DNA from: Platerodrilus igneus
Taxonomy: Eukaryota > Arthropoda > Insecta > Coleoptera > Lycidae
Direction of reading: 5' to 3'
Length of the DNA: 64,000 bases
Assembly (NCBI GenBank): GCA_036346225.1
Contig: JARFIW010001111.1
Location: forward strand, 1,302,001 to 1,366,000
Both the position numbers and the translations under genes were made by a program. Positions 55,505 to 64,000 of this stretch are shown one piece after another. The notes under the pieces are model-generated. The model had not been told where the DNA came from, searched no databases, and worked only from the letters and a program-made list of their open reading frames with translations. The number at the start of each line of letters is the position of its first letter. Within the stretch, counting starts at the first letter, position 1.

Positions 55505-56135
55505 TTAAAATTTCATTGTTCCTAAGGGTACATGTATTGTTTCTTCATTTACCTTTGTTTCCCTATGACTAAATTTTCTTTCTTTATTCATATATCTAAG
55601 ACACATTTTGTACAATACATACTTAGTTAGTAAAATGATTACAATTATTAATAAAATCGTCCAAACGCTTATGTTATCATAATGTAATATTGACACTTTT
55701 AACTCACTTAAGTGTTCTTTGTAATTGTCTATTAGTTTTACAGCTTGGTTGAGATCGTCTAGATTTAGGTGTTCTAGTTGCGCGGGTTTCTTGATTATTT
55801 CGTCGTCTTCGGGTTGTGTAATCTTGAACTGTAGCTACGGTAAGTTTTCGAATTTCTTGGTTACTGTTGGGTCTTGATATACTCGAATAATTTCGTTCTA
55901 CAATTTTAGATGTCTTCCTCAAGAGCGATTACTTTACTTCCAGTTAATGCTAGATTGTTTTCGTCTTGGCTGCAGTGGGCGGTTGCAATTACTTCTTGTG
56001 GAAATACAGCAATCCATTTGTTTTCCGTAAGTTTTGAATTTTCATATTGGTGATTTGTACTGGTTTTGCTTCACAGTTGTAATGATTTGAAAATTTGAAC
56101 ATTTACCAAAGTGTATCCTACAAGAGAGTGTAATA
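55505..56135 (-). pseudogene. env: env-like C-terminal region, frame-broken
   Basis: The minus-strand end piece (55696-55505) has a single hydrophobic membrane segment (VWTILLIIVIILLTKYVLY) and a basic cytoplasmic tail ending GTMKF. Upstream in the same frame, to about 55835, is a Leu-spaced helix (LEHLNLDDLNQAVKLIDNY). Farther upstream in shifted frames are Cys-containing pieces (IATAHCSQDENNLALTGSKV). This layout of Cys-rich ectodomain, helix, transmembrane segment and short tail is typical of the membrane-anchored end of insect errantivirus envelope proteins. The N-terminal surface part and fusion peptide are not visible. The fragment ends at about 56135 against an opposite-strand integrase remnant. 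Confidence 0.65.
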
Positions 56136-56139
56136 CTGT

Positions 56140-56815
56140 TGAGACCAACAAGAAACGAACAGTATTGTAGAGAGATTGGTCGATTTAAGCGGACAACGCG
56201 ACATATTTCAATAATCGGCGATTTTTAAATTAGTGGGAGCAACAAGACGTTAAGGAGGTGTTTTGTAGCATACGACATCTGCAGGCGAATCCAGCGGAGA
56301 GGTACATTCAAGAAACCGTGAAGTTCTTGTGGCTTGCATCTCATAAAAATCATAGATTATGAGAGGACAATTTGTCGAAGGTCGGGTCTTTTATAAATGA
56401 AACCCCAAGTACCGTGACAGAAACTAGCCCTATCATGCTCATTAAGCAAACATACCCTGAAAGACATTGGCAAATTGTACCTAGGGAGGATGAGTTTTAG
56501 CGCTTATTGATAGATGTAAGAGAGAAATTAAGAACACGAGCGGAATAATATGTACGCAAAATAAACGCACGAATTAGGAAAAGAGTTAAATTTAAAGTTG
56601 GGGATTTCGTGGTAGTAGAAAGCCTTTGAGTGGGAAGAACAGAACAGATGACATGCGCAAAGTTGCATTTGCCCTACGAGAGACTTTTTAAAATTGGTGA
56701 GATTGTAGGGCAATGCACATTTGTGCTAAGGGATGTGGAGACTCAAGCGGAGCGTGAAAAGTTCCACATTAGTCTGCTGTTTCCCTATAAACCAGAAGAA
56801 TAAAAATAAGGAAGA
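56140..56815 (+). pseudogene. pol: integrase C-terminal half, broken
   Basis: The reading gives the second catalytic Asp (ADNATYFNN, about 56197), then the catalytic Glu 35 residues later (ANPAERYIQETVKFL, about 56290), close to the normal spacing. Then come SFINETPSTVTETSPIMLI, RIRKRVKFKVGDFVVVE and the C-terminal GPY/F-type domain (RLFKIGEIVGQCTFVLRDVE) ending PYKPEE-stop. At least five in-frame stops or shifts are present. The first Asp and zinc domain are missing. Another frame over the end reads RIKIRKRVRFK-stop, resembling the basic tail of the frames at 20982 and 30562. Confidence 0.8.
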
Positions 56816-56819
56816 GGGT

Positions 56820-56973
56820 GAGGTTTAAATAGTTACAGTTGCCCTACGAGGGACCTTTTGAGATTAGTGAGTTTGTAGGGGAATGCACATACATGGTACG
56901 GGATGTGGAGACCCAAGCGGAGCGTGGAAAGTTTTACATTAGTTTGCTGCATCCGTATAAACCAGAAGAATAG
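56820..56973 (+). pseudogene. pol: second, duplicated integrase C-terminal domain
   Basis: The reading VALPYEGPFEI-type (LPYEGPFEISEFVGECTYMV, then RDVETQAERGKFYISLLHPY) ends KPEE-stop. It repeats the end of the preceding integrase about 185 bp downstream and keeps the canonical YEGPF form. A purine-rich tract and the next LTR follow. Confidence 0.82.
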
Positions 56974-56984
56974 AATAGGTGTGG

Positions 56985-57180
56985 ATAGAGGATAGATAAT
57001 TATTAGGGATAAGTAGACTTAGAGATTTATTAATAGTTTAGTGTAAATATTTGGAAGATAGATATAGTATAGTGATGGGTATTAATAATAGTAATAAGTA
57101 TTGGTAAGAAATGGGCATATAGATACTTCATATTTGAATCCAAACAAAACCGATTTCGTAGTCATTTTTTGTATTCATAT
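56985..57180 (+). repeat. short purine-rich tract before the LTR
   Basis: ATAGGTGTGGATAGAGGATAG-type sequence, then AT-rich sequence to the polypurine tract. Much shorter than in element 4. Confidence 0.65.
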
Positions 57181-57187
57181 ACGGGGA
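57181..57187 (+). promoter_or_regulatory. polypurine tract
   Basis: ACGGGGA before TTATTCTATGG, parallel to 23551-23560. Confidence 0.5.
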
Positions 57188-59459
57188 TTATTCTATGGAT
57201 TTTTAGATTAGAAACAATAGTAGATAGGTCAGTTAAATATTTTAATAGGGTACACCATGTATATAGCAGTCCAGTAATTAGTTATAGCATTTGTCTAAGC
57301 TAGGACGTGGGAATTCTTTATTTAAGATAAGCTTTAAGATTAATTTTACTTCATTCTAGAATTAGGGTAGAGGGTAATTACAGTTATTAGAGATAAGAAG
57401 CATAAGTCCGTGAGTATAAATATAATTATCATGTAAAGGTAGCGATGAGAATGCTTTTCAGTGTAGCATAAACATCGATAATTAATGAGGGCGAATTTCA
57501 GGTAACAAATATTCAAAGCGTAATTAATTTATTTGTGTACATAACAGTGTAAGGTAATGTAAAGCTGGAACACGTATAATTTTTCAAAGGTTTAGCATAA
57601 AATATGAAAGTGTGGTCGATAAACAAGTTAACTATTAAGAGCTTCTAAAAACAAAATATTTTCAGTAAAGTTTACATTGCAAATACGTTCTTTGTATTGA
57701 GTTTAAAAGCTTGTCAACAAAAAACAAAGTTTCTTAGTAAAAGGATCGTTAAGAAACGAAAACAAGTCTAGGGTATTTAAGGTGTTGAACGTCACATGCA
57801 AAAATGGATTAATAATATATAGAGAAGAACTATGTTTTACATGAAGTAGCAAAGAATGGAAGACATCATATGGTTAGTTGTCATTGACTTTGAAACGTCT
57901 GTAGGACAAAGAAATTTTAAAGGTAAATAAGCGAGACTGAAACGCAACGTGTTTGCATAAGATATTGATTAAAGGGGGAACTGGAAAGTACGGTAGGAGG
58001 CCACAGAGGGAGTAAGACTATTAGACTGTACGTATAAAAATGAGAAAGACTATAATGTAGATTGTTTGGGTGGATAAAGGTAAAGAAATATAACAAGTAG
58101 ATAAGACCAGGATATAAGAAATCGATAACGAATGTAGAAAATTGAGGAAGTGTACAAGACAGAAAACAGAATATTTTGAATGCAAGTCAGAGTGAGCTGA
58201 TAGGATGTGCACGTGTGAGAGAGGCGTATTTTGATGCTTGAGTGGAAGTTAGTTGCCGGGGGGGATTTCGGCGAAGTCGACAGCCGTTTGAAACTTTTAA
58301 TGAGCGCTTCGGGCGAAACTACTTGTTTGCCAGTGGAATTCTAAGATTTTTGAGACGGCTGCAAAACGGTTGCCAAGTTTCCTCAGAATAACTCAAGGAT
58401 AATAACTGGTTTTGGAGAATTAGACGACGGTTAAATGTTATGATGTAGTTGAATTTGTGGAATCGGTGGACGGTTGAAGAAAACGTTACCGAGAAAGCGT
58501 GTTAGGGGTATGGTGTAAAGCAATTCAGGGTGGAATTGTGAGGCTATATAAACGACTACGAGGCAGTAAAAGCTCTCTTTCTTTTCGATTTCTAGCCAAG
58601 CTTCAAACGACTATAATTAATGTAACTAAGTGAGTTTAGATATTTTTAATTACTATTAATATGCACAAGTTGGTACGAGTTTAATCTAGCAATTGTGAAT
58701 TACATAAGATACAGTTTGTAAAGCGAAGCTGGAGGAAAGTAAGTAAACTTTTTCCTACTTATGGTTGGAGGCGCTTGGAGCACACTGGATTGAAGTCGTA
58801 TATGTTGATGAACCAGTAGCGGATGTACGAGAGCTTGGAGGTATCATTGGAAGCTGAGAAATCTGGGTAAGGGCGTGCAGTTCCTGCTGGTGAAAGTCCA
58901 CTTGGAGTAATTTTTGCACGTGCAGTCATGAAGGAGGACTACATCGGAGATGGCTTCAACGCAGAGTTGCTGGTGCTAAAATCCAGGTAATTCTTCTATT
59001 TAAAACTGTTTGACTATTGTGATTTTGTTGGTGATTATGACAATTTGTGATATTTTTGGTGGATTTTGTTATATTGTAAGAATATTCTGATTAATGATTT
59101 ATTTTTGTGAAGAAGCTATATGAAAATATATGCATGTACAATTTTGTATATTAGACTACGATTTTTGAATAGCGAATTGATGTTCCAATAAAGCGTAATG
59201 TACTTTTGGTAGTCGAATTTTATTTTTTGTATAGTAGGGCAATATTTTCAGAGAGCAAATGAGCAGCCGTGGCGAATGTCCCTGAAGAAGCTAAGGAAAA
59301 AGCTGGAGGTTTGGGTCCTAAATTGGAGAGCACCTTCAGAGGGTATTATAATAAGTGGTATGAAATGCAAGTCTAGGCGGTAAGGCTTCGTTTCCAGAGT
59401 AGTTGCAGAGCATTTATGTCGCCCAACGCTGGGGCTTTGTTGTTAGGTAATTCACAGAG

Positions 59460-59461
<2 letters not shown>
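57188..59461 (+). repeat. 3' LTR (about 2.27 kb) downstream of the integrase remnant
   Basis: CTATATAAACG at about 58545, AGCTCTCTTTCTTTTCG at 58571, donor ATCCAG|GTAAT at 58986/58987, GAGCAGCCGTGGCG at about 59263. It ends at (AT)n through an edge unit. Order and spacing match 23561-25701. Confidence 0.75.
59404..59461 (+). repeat. LTR-end/PBS-like unit at the LTR edge
   Basis: TGCAGAGCATTTA + TGTCGCCCAACGCTGGGGCT (59404), then TTCACAGAGTA (59451) entering (AT)n. The PBS-like part keeps GCCCAACG and TGGGGCT. Confidence 0.78.

Positions 59462-59503
<42 letters not shown>
59462..59503. repeat. (AT)n microsatellite at a tail-to-tail LTR junction
   Basis: Left CACAGAGTAATAT, right ATATGTTACTGTG: outer 3' edges of a plus- and a minus-strand LTR. 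Confidence 0.96.
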
Positions 59504-59506
<3 letters not shown>

Positions 59507-62500
59507 ACTGTGATATCGTTGCAATAACCCGGTGTCTCCTTTTTGTGAAATAAAAAGGTAAAAATTTACTTTGTCAATTTTAATTTTTAATATTAATTTT
59601 TAATACCTCGACTAGCTCAGTTTTAATCACGCACGGAGCTTGCGACAATACGACAACATAATTATAAATTCTCTGTTTACCTCTACTTCCTGTTTCTTTA
59701 AGTAAAAAAACCATTAAGCACAATTACTAGAATACTCTCAAAATATTTACAATGTACAAAACGTTTAATAAATCTTTGAAAAGAACCTCCTTTTAATAAT
59801 TGAATTAAATTCTTTCTATAATTCTCATTTCAGTTAATTAAACAAAAATCCAGCAAAAATCACCCTTATTATTATAATTCGAAGCCCCATGAACGTTCAT
59901 TGAACATCCTTCAAATTTTACGTAATTTCTAACGTGTATTAAAAACGATCTTTGTCGACCCTAACATAAAGTTTTCATGAAAACAATTTTCAAAACATTT
60001 ATAAAATAAAACACAACAAAATATTCAGATTGTCTAACCTGTTGTCTCCAGCTCAAACCAGTTCCTGTCCCAACTGCTTTCGTTTCAGTTTAGTGCTTTA
60101 ATTGTCCCAACGTTGAATCCATATCTACTTTAGATATGGTTTGCATTTTCTTAGTATAGCTTCTTCTGATGAATTCATAAATTATTTTAGCGTCCTTTAC
60201 TAAACTTCCTGGTCAGATCCAGTAATTAATAATTGAATTAAATACTTGTTAAATTTCCGCATTGGATTCAGTAGTTATTCGGAGTCCTTATGTTGATATA
60301 AAACTTACAATTTGATTTAAAAACAACCTCTTGTTACTTACGTCTTTAAGGAATAAAACGACGAACCGCATTTAGTTATGCACTATCACCATTATACAAT
60401 TTATTAACTATATATTCACTTCTAATTCTTTCGCGTAAATATTTTCGTCCAGGTGATGTGAACTATGCTTTAATTCATGTTAAACAGATTTGTTTACAAA
60501 TCCGGTAGTACTTAAAAGGAACCGCCTATCTGTTGACAAGCGCATAGTTTAACAATTAATCTTTGTACGTGATTCTTACATACAAGATTTTGGGTATTCC
60601 TATGGATTTTTGATGTGTAAATGAATTTGATGCGCTATTTCCTGCACGTAAGATTTCAAGTTATTGCATTGGTTCTATTAGATTTTCTCTTTCCCTGGTC
60701 ACGTACCCCTAGGTGGTCGTTATATTTATTTGCTGTGAATTTAACGCCACGATTGGAAATTGTATTAATTTTGCTGTAATCTCTGGTTACGATTTTCGAA
60801 TTTCTAAATTTTTTTTCTGGGATTCTCGCCCCTACGATTTCAAAAGTTTTAAATTTCGTTATATAACCTTGCTATCACAGCCCCTAACGTTGCCGTCGCC
60901 TTTTAAAACTTTACTGTTATATTCGTACTCGGCCTCTTTCCTCTGTGTCTCCAAATCCCAAACACAGAGTGCCCTACGTCACGACAATAAACATTGTTTA
61001 ACCCTTTTTCTTTCTATTACCTATCTGTTAAAATAATGTAAATATAAATAAAAATAAAGCAATCCAAAAATATACAATTTAGTAATCGATAATATGTACA
61101 CTTTTATGTCAATAACTTATTAATTTGTTTAATATTTAAAAATTAGCCCCTAAATAAAATATTGATATTTATCCGATTCCACTATATTTTATGTTTCCTG
61201 AAAGCCAGCAAAAATATCACTGTAATTACTTTTAAGTACCTTTTTAATGTTCAAAACGATCCTCAATTTTTCAAATTTTCAAATGATTTTTGATGACCCT
61301 TACAGATATTTGATATAGCAAATATTAAATGTTAAAAACCTGAAAAATAGTCTTATACTAATAATGAATAAACTCTCTGACCTGTGTTTTTCCTGCCTCG
61401 TTTTAGGAACTGCCTCTGAATATCGATGGTCAGCACCCCTGTATTGTTACAGCTTGGCTTGTTAGCGTAGTTTCTTCACTTGTTGACCAGAATGATTAAT
61501 TGTTGTTCGAATTTTCCCTTCCGATTTTAGAATGACTTGGAATTTACTTGTAGTTTAATTTGAGTATCTTGACGTTTATTTTGTTTCTTTGTAAGGTTAT
61601 TTAGAAGTATTTTTAGAATATTCTTGAAGTTTGTTTAGACATTTATTTAGCAGTATGTTTTGAGATACACTCAGACGTTTATTTAGAAGTTTACTCAGAG
61701 TACACTCACTAAGATTACTTTTACGTAATATTTCACTTTTAATTGACATGGTTAGTGCTTGGTCAAAAAGATACTGAACGTTTATGAGGTCCCCATAGTA
61801 TTTATAGGCTCCTCCTATATATTTTCCACTGGTGTTCATCGTGTGCTTGATGAGGGAGGCGCCGTATCTTGCGCTTATCTCTGCAGAACTCGGTATTTCT
61901 AAAAATTCTCTGTACCGATTCTTGGTCAGACTTTTCATTTCATGTGTAGACGTTTAATTTTGTATGGCATATTTCATAGAAAGTCCAAATTTTTACTGCA
62001 TTTGTCACCTATTTCATGTTTTTGTCGATTATAGTCCAAACTCTATCATATCACGGACCGCCCGTTATTTATTGTTTCTTACTCCAAATATGTTGGATTT
62101 TATCGAAATACAATGTCTTTGGTCACGTATTCATATTCCTATTGTGACGTATTTGAACGCGTTTACTTATTTATGCGTTGATATATTTAATGATATTGTT
62201 AAATAGCTAGTATGCCAGGTTGTTTATCTTTACCGATTACGTGTTTATTTTGATGAAACTTGATGCGCTTAAAACCTTATTTCTGTTAGATTCTTTCCAG
62301 TTATGGACTTGTACATTTAACTTAGAGCATATTATAAGACGTACACATTATTATTTTTGCTAAATAGTATTTGATTATTGAATAATGAGCTTCTTTTTTA
62401 TGAATTAAATTGTTTATGATTTATATGCAGTGTACTCGCGAGCGATTAACTTTACTTAAAATAGTCGATTTACTCCTATTTAATTGGTTTACTTAATGTT

Positions 62501-62537
62501 AATATTATTTACATTTATCTTACGACCCTTATATATA

Positions 62538-62538
<1 letters not shown>
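59504..62538 (-). repeat. minus-strand long-LTR material, possibly two copies
   Basis: The edge TGTTACTGTGATATC and ACCTCGACTAGCTCAG (59605, complement of the AGCTAGTCGAGG block) mark an LTR 3' end. Donor-type CAG|GTTAG on the minus strand at about 60040 and CAG|GTCAG at about 61383, with CCTATAAATAC (about 61798-61808) upstream of the latter, suggest two transcribed halves, the inner one truncated. The open frames at 60713, 61597 and 61964 show no recognisable domain. Confidence 0.5.

Positions 62539-62577
<39 letters not shown>
62539..62577. repeat. (AT)n microsatellite
   Basis: Separates minus-strand LTR material from the plus-strand LTR that follows. Confidence 0.96.
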
Positions 62578-62578
<1 letters not shown>

Positions 62579-64000
62579 CTGAGGTCATAAAAAGGCATTA
62601 ACAAGCTTAAATTTATATTTATTTCAAATTAGAAAGTGTATAAATGGATCACGCAAAGTTTGAGCCATGTTTGAACAAAATCGGTTAGTATTCGACAAAT
62701 TACTACTAAATATTAGGGTTAGTTAAATATATCATAAAATTCAATTGTAAATATTAATTATTAATAAGTTAGGAAACATAATTTGAGGCGCATAATTGCG
62801 TAACTGCATGTTGAACGTATACTACGGTAAGTATAATTAAGATTTGTTTTAATATTCTTTAGTATAAATGGGTGTAAATGATACAAGCTTTCAGGTTTAT
62901 AGCATATTTAAAGCGGCGGTTGTTATTCGAGTTGCACGTGTTATAAATTCTAAGAATGTTAAAGTTGTAGACAGATAACAAACATAAAATCTCGTCAACA
63001 AATAATAGTTGGAAAAATATAATGAGGGCAAAACACAGGTGCAGATAGCACGTACGAAAACAATATCGATTTACAGAGAAAGACTATAGTTTGCATGCTT
63101 TAATAAAGGAAGAAGCATAACAGATGTTTAGTGAAACGTTTGACTTTGAAAGGCTTGATAGACAAAGAAGTTATCTAATGAGAGGAACGAAGACACGCTA
63201 TGTTTTCGGAATAGATCGAGCTGTAAGAAAATAGAAATCTGGAGATATTTTATTAACAGAGCACGACTGTTATATTAAATAAACAAGAGTAGGATAGACG
63301 ACAATAGCGGGGGTTAGGTAAAACAGTGCTTGTGAATAAGCGGGAGAACAACGTCTAAAGATAAAATAAGACGGAAGATTTTGTTTATAAGTGGGAATGA
63401 AAAGAGAGATATACGCATATACAGAGGGCGAATTGGAGAGGCTAAAAGTAGAACGACAGTTATCGGTGTTTCGCGGAAGACAGCGCTGGGTAAAATTTTT
63501 AATGAGGATTTCGGAGTATCGAGCTTGTTTAGGGCGAGAATTTCTTGGATTTTGACAACGGGTAGGAAAGTGTACGTAAAATTTTTCAAGGATAATTGGA
63601 CAGTTTGTGGAAGTGTTCAACCGTTGGCTTGTTTGTGCTGTTATACTAGAAAAAGTGCGACAGGGCTGTTGGAAATTGATGTTGGGGGTGGCTTTTGGAG
63701 CTGATATAAGCCCGTAGGAGGTGGTGAATCGCTCTCTTATCTCTTGTCTTTACCTACGATCGCCTACCTAACTACTTAGCAAAGCGATTGAGTGAAGTTT
63801 TGGTTAAATTAGCACAAGTGGGTGCTCTAATATCTTTGGCTATGCTGTAAATAATCAAAATTATAAAGCAAGTAAGTACAATTTTAGTACTAAGTGTTTG
63901 AAGGCGGCGTATGTACTCTGAATACCAAGCAAATATATGGATGGACAGCAAGTGTACGAGAGCATGGTAGTACCGTGCACTTGTGTGAAAGAATTTAATT
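62578..64000 (+). repeat. LTR of the main group, cut by the window end
   Basis: It starts ACTGAGGTCATAAAAAGGC, like TTGTTGTGGATTTAAAAAGG at 46916. GATATAAGCCCG at about 63703 and TCGCTCTCTTATCTC at 63729 give the TATA and start region; the donor would fall beyond 64000. The open frames on both strands at 63270-63704 are incidental. Confidence 0.65.

Noticed and set aside
60713..62206. Open frames at 60713, 61597 and 61964 as genes
   Set aside because: They lie in minus-strand LTR material and show no recognisable domains.

Overview
This is eukaryotic, AT-rich, transposon-dominated DNA, most likely from an insect. The evidence is a nuclear copy of mitochondrial ND4L-ND4 with the 7-nt overlap common in arthropod mtDNA, several Ty3/Gypsy-type retrotransposons (one with an env-like remnant), a PIF/Harbinger transposon, an endonuclease-encoding LINE and a Penelope-like fragment. 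I recognise no host gene, tRNA gene, rRNA gene or CRISPR array. Nearly every long open frame belongs to a mobile element, and most frames are broken.

Layout. 1-9721: one Ty3/Gypsy element with 1.8-kb LTRs (the 5' LTR is cut by the window edge), gag and pol, a 32-bp repeat leader and an 80-bp hairpin repeat array before the 3' LTR. 9767-13000: a decayed second Gypsy element truncated inside RT. 13000-19085: mostly unassigned, with an unrecognised protein remnant on the minus strand between inverted GC-rich minisatellites, and a more decayed copy near 14.4 kb. 19100-25701: a 5'-truncated element (gag, protease, deleted RT, basic tail) with its 3' LTR. 25734-33253: a near-complete relative with two 2.18-kb LTRs and the same deleted-RT open frame. 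33276-36950: minus-strand LTR material. 36985-37645: the mitochondrial insert. 37653-40302: Harbinger ORFs and a MITE. 41000-43294: LINE. 43574-64000: a chain of long solo or truncated LTRs in both orientations separated by (AT)n tracts, with a Penelope fragment (49.3-50.0 kb), a minus-strand gag-only derivative with an intact 466-residue Gag (52.5-55.4 kb), an env remnant, and an integrase remnant with a duplicated 3' end (56.1-57.0 kb).

The long LTRs of the second half form one related group. Most have a TATA box, about 25-30 bp later a GCTCTCTT-like start region, a CAG|GTAA-type donor 400-550 bp further on, then a conserved GAGCAGCCGAGG-like block. Their outer 3' edges carry zero to four tandem units, each made of an LTR-end-like segment (TCACAGCA-type) plus a sequence resembling a tRNA-Lys primer-binding site, and then run into an (AT)n tract. 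I regard these stacked LTR-end/PBS units as the most unusual structure in the window. An unrelated LTR at 33.7-35.0 kb shows one clean unit of the same kind.

Limits: homology was judged by eye and memory. LTR boundaries are approximate where no partner copy exists. Many frame breaks fall in homopolymers, and the two LTRs of the first element differ only in homopolymer lengths as far as I could see, so some breaks may be assembly errors.
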